Assembly (NCBI GenBank): GCA_964030475.1
Contig: CAXIPT010000008.1
Coordinates: 356,072-420,071 of the forward strand
Reading direction: 5' to 3'
DNA from: Tethya wilhelma
Taxonomy: Eukaryota; Porifera; Demospongiae; Tethyida; Tethyidae
Length of the DNA: 64,000 nt
In this document: one piece after another, positions 45,148-56,445 of the stretch
Layout of the letters: each line of letters starts with the position of its first letter
How positions within the stretch are numbered: the stretch's first letter is position 1
Translations under genes and position numbers: made by a program
Notes under the pieces: model-generated
What the model was told of the DNA's origin: nothing
The model's database searches: none
Seen by the model: only the letters and a program-made list of their open reading frames with translations

Positions 45148-45955
45148 CAATGCCAATAACACCACAGGAGAGTCGGCCACCGGCATGACCAGTAGTCTTA
45201 CTGTCTTCAAAGCCACCTCTGCCAAGATCATCTTCATCAGCATGGACCTACAGGAAGTGATGAGCCCTTCTGATATTGGCACACATCATAACTATCAACC
45301 AAGCCCATGCCACACCCCTTCCCCCCTTCCATCCTGTTACTTACAAATCTTCCATTAGTTTTGGAGGAAACTGGGAACGAGGCAAACTTACACACAAGTA
45401 CAAACAAAAGGGCAGAAATTGAAAGTCTTGAAAGCTAATCATGATAAAGTTAAACGTGATTGACTGAGAAATTTAGTAAAAATATTAAGTTAAAGCCGCC
45501 CATCCACATCCTTATCTAGTTGTTGAGTCACTCACCACAACACTCCTGCCAATGATGGTGTTGGGTCCGGAGAGGGTGAGCTGAGAGTCAGTGATGGCCA
45601 CGACAGCCTTGCCACTATCATCAGCAACAATGTTTCCTAAGTCGCCCACATGTCTTTCCTCATCAGTGGGTCCACCATGCTCCTTTCCAGCAGGGTTGAA
45701 ATGGCTCCCAGCACTCACACAGCCTGCACTGTAGTCACCAAACTGATGGATGTGGAAACCATGCTTGCCAGGTTTCAGACCAGTGACTTCTCCAGTTACT
45801 TTAACGGCACTTCCCTGCGTTGAAGATAACCAAAAAGACAGCATATTATATTTCCATTTTAGTAGTTTGTATTACACTTCTTCGCTTACTTCTGGCTGGA
45901 AGCGGATAGTTCCTTTGACTTCTCCCTCTAGGACACACACACCGACGGTTGACAT
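45148..45955 (-). CDS. SOD1: Cu/Zn superoxide dismutase, cytosolic type, C-terminus cut
   Basis: Converts superoxide to O2 and H2O2. Exons 45890-45955, 45536-45814 and 45148-45247. The start gives [19 protein letters not shown] with no signal peptide, so a cytosolic enzyme is expected. Copper ligands are seen in GFHIHQFGD, the zinc-loop residues in [20 protein letters not shown], and the C-terminal signature in [16 protein letters not shown]. Both disulfide Cys are present (AGCVSAG and LSCGV). The last codons are lost at the N at 45147. A close paralogue follows upstream on the same strand. Confidence 0.92.
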
Positions 45956-46665
45956 AGCTTACAGTCTGCAAAACACACAAGAAGATGAGAAAGAAACAGC
46001 CAGCAAATTCAACCAACACCGGCCCTTACTGCACGTGAAAGATTCATAAAGTTGGGGGGTGCTTTCTAGCTTCACGTACGGGACCACTAGATTCACCCAC
46101 GCGTACATATATATGTACATGTTGAAACATCAAGGGGGTCATTGGACCACTAACGCCATAAAGGAGGAGGATATCTATGCCTGAACCAGTCCAACGAAAG
46201 TGAGTTTCGATCGGCTGTTTATTTTCATATTATGATTTTTTTTACTGAGTTTTGTAAATCACCTGTTTCTTGGTCATGCTTTTCCACCTGCTGACTGTAA
46301 TAATCTATACTGCTTTTACCATCACAATCACGAATAATTCATTTTACTTTGATGCTTTTTTAGGTTCTTATTTGCAATTCTATTTAATGCTGTACCACAT
46401 CCTTTGACTTCCATGCTTTCTCATAGGTAGACCACACTATTTTTAGTAGTTTATGGTTTTCTTATGAATATACCCAGAGTTTATTGCTATATAATAAAAA
46501 TTATATGCAACTGTTCACTCAAGATTCAAAATTAATACTCTCAATTAAAGTTTTTTTAGTATTATTATAGTATAATCCTCAACTACTACAATATAATATT
46601 ATACAAAATTAGAGCGTTTGTTGAGTTGGCTAAGACTATTATACACTGTTCTTGCCCGATGGTAG
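45956..46665. other. Intergenic between tandem SOD genes
   Basis: AT-rich; contains the promoter of the cytosolic SOD and the 3' flank of the next SOD gene. No reading frame or repeat stands out. Confidence 0.5.
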
Positions 46666-49600
46666 TCACGAGCTCGAGCGAGCGATACCAATAACACCAC
46701 AGGAGAGTCGACCACCGGCATGACCAGTGGTCTTACTATCGGGAAAGCCACCTCTGCCAAGATCATCTGGATCAGCATGGACCTACAGAAAGTGATAAGC
46801 CCTTCTGATACAAGTAGCAAAAAATATATAAGCAGTGTAGGAATGGGTATGCAGGTGCTAACAAAAGTAATGGAACAGCTAGGAATGTCTTAATTTGGCA
46901 CATATTATCGTAACTATATACACTTCTGTGGGAACAAGTAGTTTTGCTTTGTTTTTACATACAGCACCATTTCTTTATTCTGCTAGCTTGTATTGATAAT
47001 TTGTAAGTCAATTTATTTTTGACAGCTGTTAAGAATTTTACTAATAATTTGACTTGTCATATTTTTCACATAATATATATCATGTTTTGCACAAGTTTGC
47101 AAAGCTCATACAGGAACAACTTAAGATTCAAGAAATGAAACTGCTATAAAAGAAATTGTACCATCAACTTTGTCAGAAAACATTTCCTGACAGGATTTAT
47201 AGTTTTGAGTAGAATGAAGTTGGAGCATTGTAAATCACAATAATAATATAATTATATAAAAAATGAGGCACTTAATATGATCACATACACAATACTGTGG
47301 AAAAAAAACTGACAAGAAACATGCAAACAATTTTGCAAAAGTTGCAGTTTGCTCCGCACTAACTCTTCTGTTCGTAACAATTGCTAAATTACTTAATCTT
47401 ATAACTCTATGCATGGCGCATCTATGCTTATATGTATACACTGTTTGTTCCTATTGATCCTGTTTTGGAGTGCTATTATTACCACACAATTACAAAAATT
47501 TAATTACTAGCAAATGCCTACGACATTTTGGGGGCGAGCGTGAGCGTGTGTTTGAGTATCAGATTGCATGAGTGAATATTCAGGTTGATCATCATTTGTT
47601 TCTGATAGTATGATAGTATAAAATGTTGACAATGAAATGGTGTTCAGCGGCTGTGTGGTTAGCTGCATGGTGATTGTGCTCAGTCACTGTCTTTTGGCAA
47701 TCTTGGTGTTCTCTCTTCTTGCTTTTTTTCACTTTGCTGTTGAGCATGCCTTTTCTTGTCTGATTTGCCTCATTGATGCTACTTACTGCTTTTTCTCTCT
47801 GCCTAGTGTTAATTGCCATACATCTAGCCATGATCTATATAGCTATATATAATATCTATGAGCATAATTATGCGAGTATTCACGTATCACGCAAGTCAAT
47901 AATCTATTTCTTCTTTGTCTTTCTAACCTTTTTGCCTAGATCTCGCAGTCTTTTCATTTCAGTTCACAAAGCTGTGCTGCTGTATGCTGCATACACGCGC
48001 TAACTACAGTCAGCTAGCTCAAGCGCTCCGTGGATCCTGAGAGCTAGCTAGCTAGCTCCACCTACAACTACGTGACGTCATACGTTGTACAAAAATTTTG
48101 TTACCTAAATTGCAAAATTAGAACAGGAAGCGTTATTTACGGAATATGCGTACAGACATCGCACAGACGGAAGTGCATAGATTCGAATGCCATGTAACGT
48201 ATATGTGGGGCTCGCTCACGCTCGCCCCAACAAATTACTAAAATAACTAGGTGTGCTCATTAGCATCTTCATGAGCAATAAGTAGCCCATAACCTAAAGG
48301 TACTCTCTCACAAAAGCAGAAGTAAGTTCAAAACTACATTATGTAATGATCCAAAATTGGATGAAACTGGGCAGCTAATAATCATCCATTATTAGATGAT
48401 TCAATATAAAAAATATACATGTAATTATGGATGATTATTGTTTACCTTTTCCTTCATAGTAACACAGCGAGTGATTTTCATCCATTATTGGATGATTTTA
48501 TTTAGGTCTTCACTATTTGGATGAAATTTAGTAGCATTAAATTAAAACATCCATTATTGGATGATTTTGAAACTAAAACTTAGCTATCTTGTCCGCGTTA
48601 CAAACAGCAAGGAAAAGCTTCACATGAAACATAAAATTGTGTGGTTTCATGTATGCAACCTAACCTTTTATCTTCTGAAGACCAGCATTAACCTGCTCAT
48701 TTACTTGTGAGTTCATGAATAGCTGTTATGTCTTGAGTGGGGTATTTGTTGAGAGAGTACCCACTGGAAAATCTTACATGACCACGCCAGTGGAAACGAT
48801 CAATGAAGAACTTGGTTGCTTGAAAATGTTCTGGATCTCAATTTAAAATGTATTAATGTAGTTTACAACCATTGTCATTATAGTTGGTGGTGGTCTTGTA
48901 AATTGTGTCAGAAAAATCTCAAATGGATGCCTAGGTCAGTGACTCATGAGATACCACTACAACTCCATGTGGGCAATAAATGTGGAAGATTCCATGAGTG
49001 AGAGTTGGTGAGACGCATACTTTCTGCATGAGTCAATGCTTCTGTTGTGGTCTGCAGCATAGTTTGGAATCCCACGAACCATTGGTAGAGTTGGAAAAAG
49101 TGAAACATTATTGACAGCCAATGGATATGGAAACACTGTTGTCCCTGTGCACTCAAATGAAGACCACACACAGGACTGTTCAACGAAAGCTCATTTGAGA
49201 TGTAATTCATGAAATAAACTTTTATAAGAAGCTTTATGAGATGCTTGTACTCAGATTGCAATAGATAGGGTGGATAGCACAGAGTCTTTCTCGGCTATAG
49301 CTTGGGTACTTAATTGAGCACAAGTTCTCAACTCTTCTCTTGGCTATAACCTCCAAGTTGTCACTTTGTTTTACTATTATGCTTATATCCTCCAACTGAG
49401 TACTTTGTAATGACTGAAGAATTTCATTATAAGAGCAGTAACTTGAGCGGACAACTGTAAAGTTTTCATTGACATGGATTTCTGTGATTCCTGTCCCTAA
49501 GTGCTTTAGGAAGTGACTGTAGTCTATATTTACTGTGCCACTAGATTTTCCATGTACGAAAGGTGAGGTGCTCTTCAGTACAAAATACATAAGTGCAGAG

Positions 49601-50356
49601 AGGTGGATATAAGATTGGTAGTATTTGGACATTTTAAAGGTTGGATTCTCTTTTAGAAATAATAATTATTATTTAAGTCTTGTATCTAGGGTAACCTAAA
49701 GGCACTCTCTCACGAAAGTATTTTAGTTTGATTTCTTCGCTCAAAAATAACTCAGTTCAAGCGTCCGCGTGTCTGCTTTCAACTAATAAAACACTCAGCT
49801 CAGCTAGAGAAGCAAGCGTCACGTGAATTGGAGCCTTGTATACTCAGTTGTTGAGTCACTCACCACAACACTCCTGCCAATGATGCTGTTGGGTCCTGAG
49901 AGGGTGAGCTGAGAGTCAGTGATGGCCACAGTAGCTGTGCCACTGGCATCGGCAACGATGTTTCCCAAGTCACCCACATGTCTTTCCTCATCAGTGGGTC
50001 CACCGTGCTCCTTTCCAGCAGGGTTGAAATGGGGCCCAGCACTTACACAGCCTGCACTGTAGTCACCAAACTGATGGATGTGAAAACCATGGTTACCAGG
50101 TGACAGACCAGTGACTTGTCCAGTCACTCTGACAGCGGAACTTCCCTGGGTTGAAGTTGAAGAAAGAAAGGATAGCATATTAAACTACAAATGAATTTAT
50201 ATTGTTTTTGCTTACTTCTCTATTGACTGGGGTGAAGCTGATAGTGCCTTTGACTTCCGCTCCCTCTAGTACACACACAGCCGCCGTGTTTGTCATAGCT
50301 CCCTCTACTAGTACTAGGACACACACAGCGATGAGCACAGCTGCGGCTGCGGACAT
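46666..50356 (-). CDS. Cu/Zn superoxide dismutase, probable secreted type
   Basis: Exons 50216-50356, 49864-50145 and 46666-46782; total 179 codons plus stop. The first 20 or so residues ([18 protein letters not shown]) form a hydrophobic signal peptide, followed by a core like the neighbouring [32 protein letters not shown] and [16 protein letters not shown]. All metal ligands and both disulfide Cys are present. The protein ends ARSSS. Introns are in the same places as in the cytosolic paralogue, so the two arose by tandem duplication. The second intron is 3.1 kb, against about 0.3 kb in the sister gene, because of inserted repeats. An alternative start inside the signal region ([12 protein letters not shown]) would give a cytosolic form. 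Confidence 0.88.
47523..48233. mobile_element. 0.7-kb element with GGGCGAGCGTGAGCG ends
   Basis: TTTTGGGGGCGAGCGTGAGCG at the left is inverted at the right as CGCTCACGCTCGCCCCAACA. The interior is AT-rich with only short frames. It lies in the large SOD intron and is probably a non-autonomous DNA transposon. No second copy was seen. Confidence 0.65.
48380..48570. repeat. Dispersed ATCCATTATTGGATGAT motif
   Basis: The self-complementary word ATCCATTATTGGATGAT or close variants occurs about four times within 200 bases, separated by unrelated AT-rich sequence. It may be a decayed tandem or foldback element. Confidence 0.5.
49234..49632 (-). CDS. Doubtful 132-codon open frame in SOD intron
   Basis: An ATG-initiated frame of 132 residues (starts [14 protein letters not shown]) inside the 3.1-kb intron of the secreted SOD gene, same strand. 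It has no recognisable domain, no signal of splicing, and an ordinary AT-rich composition. It could be a fragment of an inserted element or a chance frame. I lean to chance or a relic. Confidence 0.2.
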   Translation of the reverse strand: MSKYYQSYIHLSALMYFVLKSTSPFVHGKSSGTVNIDYSHFLKHLGTGITEIHVNENFTVVRSSYCSYNEILQSLQSTQLEDISIIVKQSDNLEVIAKRRVENLCSIKYPSYSRERLCAIHPIYCNLSTSIS

Positions 50357-50426
50357 GGTTATTAAAGTCTGCAAAATTGTAATACACGACGGTGACAGAG
50401 CCGGTTGCAAGTGCGCAGAGATAACG

Positions 50427-50531
50427 TTGATTGCTTGAAAATTGCTGAGTCAGCGATCTTTTACTTCCGTAAATGTTGCTGAATCAGCAGAAAAAGATCG
50501 CTGATTCCGCAAATTTTAAGCAATCAAACGT
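50427..50531. repeat. Long hairpin upstream of secreted SOD
   Basis: GATTGCTTGAAAATTGCTGA (50429 on) pairs with its near-complement ending AAGCAATCAA (about 50528), and AGTCAGCGATCTTTT pairs with AAAAGATCGCTGATT. Arms are about 40 bases with a short AT loop. It starts about 70 bases upstream of the SOD start codon. Confidence 0.75.
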
Positions 50532-51259
50532 TATTCACATGATCTCCAACTGCGCGCTTGCAACCTCCTATCTATCTCTGCTAATCTCTACCTATTATGT
50601 CTGTCTATCAGAATTTATTATGTATTATTTTCAAACACAAAATAGATAGTCACGCATGCAGATAATTCTTCAATGACAATGACAATGACTACGAATGCCT
50701 CACTGTGGCACGGAGTACAATTTGCATCAGCGAAATTTTGTATACTGGGCATAGTCTATGCTGCAAATGAATTTGAGCTGCTTGATATCGCTCAGTGCAG
50801 CCATTGTCAGTGATTGAGTAGCTACAGTTCCCCCCTCAGCCAGCTGCAAAGCATGTTATTTGCTGCATGATTGTCTTTTGATTGCCAATAGCCTCCATTG
50901 GGTCCAAAGGCATCTACCAGGTTAACAACACAACACAAATGTTATAAGCCTTGTGGGGCTGGCAAACTCCATGGCCTGCATGGGAGTATGTTATTATGTA
51001 CTAAATAAAGTCAGGGCCGGCGGCATAGGTGCGGCAGCTACGGCCATGGCCGTACCTATTTTGGAAGATTAAGCTTCTTAAAAGTAAAAGATCTTACTTT
51101 GCTTTGATCCTGCTCTTTTGTGCTGTGTAAATTATAAGCTTTCAACAGCTACGTACGCGCTCAGAGTCGTTTTCACTAATTCTCTTGTTAACGCACACCT
51201 GTTACACCCCTTTCGGTAGCCCCTCCCACTTATTCTATGTAGCGCTATAAGCTTGAATG
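50532..51259. other. Non-coding spacer; possible hAT end at 51012
   Basis: No gene seen. At 51012 the sequence CAGGGCCGGCGGCATAGG resembles the terminus of hAT (Tip100/Zaphod-like) elements, and GGGGGGGCATGCCCCCAGAC at about 52165 is also typical of such elements. No matching right end was found, so this is only a hint. Confidence 0.3.
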
Positions 51260-51981
51260 TACAGTGCTCCACACTAAAAGAGCAACTTTTTGCAAAAAGC
51301 TTTAAAAATTGTCAAAACTATGTGAAACCACTAAATCTTACATTAAAAAGTACTAATTTGTTGTTTTTGAGCAATTTCAGAACTTCGAGTTTGGCCCTAT
51401 CATAGCTGTTATTTTTGCGAAGCCATAAATCTGCAGAATGCTGCAAAATGCTGCAAAAAAGGTTTTTTAGCAAACAAAACACTGCATTTCTGACGAAGTA
51501 TAGAAGCTTTTGTTACCAAAGTTGGTACACTGTTTGAACATTAAGTACCCAATGTAAATATAGAATTTGGGACCTTAACTCCTAGTGGAAGGGTGATTTT
51601 TGATCCCTAACGTTTTTGCACTAAAATTTGCTAAATTTTTGCATTTATGCAAGTGTTTTTCTGTTATACATTAGAGATAAGAGTTCTTGTTTGGACCATA
51701 TAATCATCAATGCAACATCTACCTCTGTATAAAATTTTGACTCTTAACTCACAGTAGTTTGCCAGATCTTATCCCTAACGTTTTTTCCCTAACTTAGTCT
51801 GCAAAATATGAGCCACGCCCTTCAATTCTCACGTGATCAGACACGCCCACTTTGTGAAGCTCCACAAGTGATTACTCTACACATACATAGCAACAATTGT
51901 TCTTCAGCACTAATGGTTTGGAAGTAATTCAATAATAAACACAAAATTCAAAAAGTTGCTCTTTTAGCGTGGAGCACTGTA
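51260..51981. mobile_element. Tc1/mariner-like non-autonomous element
   Basis: A 722-base segment bounded by TA and 30-base inverted repeats: TACAGTGCTCCACACTAAAA at the left and TTTTAGCGTGGAGCACTGTA at the right, continuing inward through GAGCAACTTTTTG. The TACAGTG start with TA target is the Tc1/mariner hallmark. There is no transposase frame. It is apparently a deletion derivative. Confidence 0.8.
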
Positions 51982-52476
51982 CATGTCCTGAGCTAGAACA
52001 GACTGCATTCTGCTAAGCCAGTCATCCTTACAAAGTTAGGTCACTCTTATCTCAGCAGAATCAAGTCAATAAATCTATAAGACTGAAGCGTTGGAAACTA
52101 AGACTGAAATATGCCTCAGAATGCCCCAGAATTCACCTTAGAACGTGCAAAATACAAAATTTTTCTGGGGGGGCATGCCCCCAGACCCCCCTAGCTTGAC
52201 TCACCGCCTTCGGCGGTGACAGGCCGTAGCACTCATACTGAGGAGGCTCCGGGCCTGTAAAGAGGCTCAGTTACTTTCAGTTGGTTCTGGTCACTGACCG
52301 TCTCGGAGTTGGCAGCAGTAGCTGATACTGATAGCTTGCCACCTAGCTGAACATTTAAGGTCCATAGCAGTCTGGCTGGTTAGTGGCAGGCTAAAGTGCA
52401 GCGCAGCTCAGCTCACTGCCAGCTATAGCCTCAGCAAAGCTAAAGTTAAACTCCACGGCCGCGCCGTATACGGGTA

Positions 52477-55057
52477 GCTAATTTTTATCTGACGCACCCT
52501 TTTGGGACTTAGAATTTTTTTTGGGGTAGAATTCTTAGGAAAAGGTCGTCACAATAAAATAGTGTTTGCAGTGAGTGTACTGCACTGTCATGGTACGTAC
52601 AGTACTGTCCATCTGCTGATAAAGAGAGAGACCGGCAGCTACAGAATCTGATCCTGCTCCACTCATGCATGCAGTGCATCCTAGCTAGACTAGCTAGCTA
52701 GCTTTAGTCTCAGCCTGTGACTTTGAGCGGTTCCACTTTGCCCATTGCTTTACTGTGTCAGTTTCGTGTGTGCCTCGGCTTTAATTTTCTACATAATGAG
52801 TCTATAGCTGAATACAGTGATTCAATGCTTGCAATTGAATGCGGCATACTTGCTAGTGACTCAGCACTACAAAGTTGTGAAGTTTAACTTTAAGTCAAAG
52901 CCGGCTCGCTTGAGATAGTGGCTCAAAACTGAGAGTAGCGATATCAAATTGCTATTAAAAATACCCTCTTGCAATAAAAAATTATATACTTTCATCAGTT
53001 AAAGCAAAAGTCATTCACTCCAATTCACACGATAATACAGTCTTTGGCGATTCTAATAAGTCTTGTTTGACGAAAATCCACCAAGGGGTTATGGAGATAA
53101 TCCATGTTAAAAATTTAACCCCGTATTTCCCGCATAGCTTTACGTTGATTTTGGTGCGTGCAGAATTTTTTGAAAATTTCAATGTAGAGCGTGGCACCGT
53201 GCTAACTGTTACTGCTGTAGAGAAATAAGAGAAGTAGCAACGGTAAGTACATTTCATCCCTGCTAATTTTGAGGTGCTGATTCCGAATCTGCTACTATTT
53301 TTTAGTCAAAACTTAATTTTACCGATGTTTATGTTAGTTTTTGTGGATCCGGAATGGATACAACCAAGTTTCATGTAGAATCGGAATCTGGACCTTTAGA
53401 TTGTACAGTTGAGGACTGGACGTCTTTTAATATCGTACAGAATGGCCCGGACACCGTAATATGCAATTTGTTGTGTTTTCTCTAGGCTTCAACTCTCAGA
53501 GCCAAGCAAACTGAATAAGACAACTGATAAGTAAGTAGAATGATGCTGTTGCTAGTGTGTTACTACACGTTTTCTAATAGTTGCCCAGTATAACTAGCTA
53601 GTCATGCTGTTTGCAATTTTGCTACAGGATATGGCTGCAAGTACTGTTTACCCTGGGACTTATTGTCAGAAGATTGGGCTGTCAATTGATAAATTCGATG
53701 AATGTGCCAGCAAGCCCCACACTAAATAGTTCATTTCCAGTTGTATCAAACGTAACAAAAGGAGCTGTCTATGAGCTTGATATGCTTAGGCGAGAACGCA
53801 GTTTGTCATGGATCCAGTTTTATGATCGGATGAAAGTACTTTGTGATGCAACATTCACAGTAACATTTAATTCTTTTAAAGTGATCTGTGGTCGAACACA
53901 AAAGAAAAGAGCAGAACTGATCCGCAATAAATATCATAAAGAACTGGAAGAGTTTTTAATGCAGCAGTTTTGTACTTGTAGATCTAGGCCCAAAGATTCT
54001 TATAGTACCACAGTTAAAGGCTCAGATCTCTCTGAAATACAGAGAGCACTAGAAAAGGAACAAATAAAAACTGAACAGTTAAGCCTTAAGTTAAGTACTC
54101 TTAGCGTAAAAGTTGACAACAGTGCTATTGATAATGCTGAACTTTCTCAAAAATTAGATACTTTAGAAAGTAAATTTGCTACTAAACTGGATGAACTACA
54201 GCACAAAATAGAGGTATTGGTGACTGAAAGTAAATGTTGCTCATAAAGAGCATGATAGACATCAAAAGGTCACTTGAACTCTCATATCAATGAGAAAGCC
54301 ATTGTGTATGTGTGTTAAGTGTTCAATGTGTAAAAATAACTATGTAAGGTTTCATTGTTGTGCTTAAATCAACTACTTGAAATTGGTGCCACAGTTTGTA
54401 TTGGAAAATTGTACATAAGAAAATTTAACACTGTCACCTTTAAAAATTTATAACTTGAAGTAGGAATAAGCTATGGTAGTAAGATTCGCACCAGAATGTT
54501 TCAAAAAGATTACAGATTTTTTTAAAAATATTGGTATGCTGTAATTTTGTAATCAAAAAAATCATCTGATATCGCTACTGAGAGATCGACAGTGTCTGTG
54601 GAGATCGAACTTCTGCACTGAGAGGCCCATGATCGATCAATATCTGACTGTTGCAATATTACTTTATGAGTTTATTGTATTTGCTTTCAAAGGCAGTCTT
54701 TGTTAGCTATAGCTAATATAATTTATAGCGGTGATAGTCAAGCTTGCATGCAAGCTACTACTATACCTCTGTCAACCTGAACTGTACTAGGCCTACACTT
54801 GCTACTACACTAACAGCTAGCTAGTCTAGCCTAATAAGATGCACTACATGAGTTGAGCAGCCTGGATCTGTAGCTGTCTATAGCTATCTCTTTATGATTT
54901 ATATCTGCAGATGGACAGTACACTGCAAACACTGGAAGAGTCAAAATTAATTTTAACTCCAAGCTCTAAAACCTATTTTATTGTGACGACCTTTTCCTAG
55001 GAATTACCGTGCAAAAAATTTCTAAGTCCCAAAAGGGTGCGTCAGATAAAAATTAGC
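52477..55057. mobile_element. 2.6-kb inverted-repeat element
   Basis: Arms of about 85 bases: 52477-52563 (GCTAATTTTTATCTGACGCA, then CCCTTTTGGGACTTAGAA and AAAAGGTCGTCACAATAAAA) and the inverted copy at 54973-55057 with small changes. Between them lies a single decent coding region at 53698-54246 and much AT-rich sequence. A cut-and-paste or Foldback-type element is likely. I cannot assign the superfamily, as no DDE transposase motif is visible. Confidence 0.75.
53698..54246 (+). CDS. Unknown coiled-coil protein inside the 2.6-kb element
   Basis: 182 residues from the ATG at 53698 (MNVPASPTLN); the open frame extends upstream to 53611, so a spliced 5' exon is possible (an acceptor-like TTGCTACAG precedes 53629). 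Residues ~15-95 are a compact basic region with RRERSLSWIQFYDRMKVLCD and FKVICGRTQKKRAELIR. Residues ~110-175 form heptad repeats with spaced Leu (ALEKEQIKTEQLSLKLSTLS, KLDTLESKFATKLDELQHKI), a clear coiled coil. The protein ends ESKCCS, so a Cys pair lies near the C-terminus. I recognise no family. It is the only sizeable frame in the element, so it could be a transposition or DNA-binding accessory protein, or a captured gene. Confidence 0.6.
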   Translation: MNVPASPTLNSSFPVVSNVTKGAVYELDMLRRERSLSWIQFYDRMKVLCDATFTVTFNSFKVICGRTQKKRAELIRNKYHKELEEFLMQQFCTCRSRPKDSYSTTVKGSDLSEIQRALEKEQIKTEQLSLKLSTLSVKVDNSAIDNAELSQKLDTLESKFATKLDELQHKIEVLVTESKCCS

Positions 55058-55134
55058 ATATACGTACGGGTAGCGCGCGCGTACGCGTACGTACGGCCTT
55101 ACGGCCACGGCTATCTCTTTCGGTACCAAAATGT

Positions 55135-55135
55135 N
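55135..55135. other. Single-N assembly join
   Basis: Immediately right of GC-rich CGTACG-type sequence; the sequence on either side is unrelated. Confidence 0.7.
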
Positions 55136-55292
55136 TCAGTTTTTGCAGAGTTATTCGCGTGAATATTTGTATTGCGCTAATGGGCCATCCGTGCCATTCC
55201 TGTGTACCCAGTACTACCGTACTGGGAATACTAGTCAAAACTCTAAACTCATTCTTATCAAATTCAGATCAAGAAAAAACATGAGCATTTAC

Positions 55293-55482
55293 CTCATGAT
55301 CAGGATTGGTTTTTCATGTGCATCACATCCAAAGTGATCATTATTATCAATGTCACTAATACTGTCATTGTTTTCGATCTGATCAGATTCAGTATCCCTA
55401 AACTCAAAGTTGAAATCAGGTGAGGGGGCACTCTTTTTCCAAATTCCTTTCTCTTGATCAAAAGACTGTGCATGATGAATAT
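55293..55482 (-). CDS. Exon fragment of an unidentified gene
   Basis: An open frame of about 63 codons on the minus strand ends in a good donor (ATCATGAG followed by GTAAAT) at 55293 and starts at the N at 55484. It reads FDQEKGIWKKSAPSPDFNFE, then an acidic stretch with DSISDIDNNDHFGCD. The acidic and Asn-rich text is not a domain I know. The neighbouring Ns prevent further exons being joined. Confidence 0.35.
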
Positions 55483-55740
55483 TNTTAAGGTTAAGCTTGC
55501 ACTCATTGAGCTAGTTCTCTCACAAGCACTCTTAAGGAGGAGCCTCTCTCTGTGTTCCTAGCCTTGCCACCCATGCAAGGCCACCACCACAGCTGTCATG
55601 ATGGCACTCTTACCACCTAGGGAGGGAGGGAGAGAGAGAGAGAGAGAGNGAGAGAGAGAAGCACACAATTTGTGTGGGATAATTAGCAAGCTGTCTCAAG
55701 AGGACAAACTGTGGTTTATTAGTGAGGCAGGTACTGGTGG

Positions 55741-55978
55741 ACTAAAGTCCACCTGGTTTGAGAATGCCACCAGAAGTGAATTAATGAGATTCATAACCAT
55801 ACTTTTTCTATGGGACAAAAATTAATAGCTAACTTTTGATTGGTAAGGCATAGGAAGCTGAAAAAGCAACCAAAAGTACGGGGAGATCGAGCGCTTTGCA
55901 ATGGTGCATGAAATTTTGAAATCGTTGGATATTTAGAAAGTTTTTCTACCGGCATTCTCAAACCAGATAGACTTTAGT
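55741..55978. mobile_element. ACTAAAGTCC MITE family, copy 2
   Basis: Best-preserved ends of the family: ACTAAAGTCCACCTGGTTTG at the left and CAAACCAGATAGACTTTAGT at the right. Same orientation as the NUP88 intron copy. Confidence 0.9.
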
Positions 55979-56212
55979 AACTTCATCCATATCCCAGGCC
56001 TCTCCCTCAGTTTTTTTTTCCCCCTCAAAAAGCTAAGAGAAGGGCCTGGGAAGGGACTAGTGGACTAGCACTCATGCATCTTCTGTCTTTGTAGTTGTAT
56101 GCCACTTAGGTGGAAGGCCACTCCGCTCCATGCCGTTGACCCCTAGCTACTCTGTTGTCACCTCCACCCATTCAGTAACTGGCAATTCGTCTACAACAAC
56201 TTTGGTTGCTAG

Positions 56213-56253
<41 letters not shown>

Positions 56254-56269
56254 TTCACAAATCACATAC

Positions 56270-56382
56270 TTCCATTCCTTCCCAGTACAAAGTTGATGTT
56301 GGGACACAGCTCAATATCTAGTCGCTTGTGACACATAAAGTTGATCAGCTGTATCTTCTCAATTACCCCTACATCAGCCTCA

Positions 56383-56445
<63 letters not shown>

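Noticed and set aside
47637..47852. 71-codon hydrophobic frame as a membrane protein gene
   Set aside because: Short, within a putative transposon, low-complexity Cys/Leu/Phe text from AT-rich DNA, no homologue recognised.
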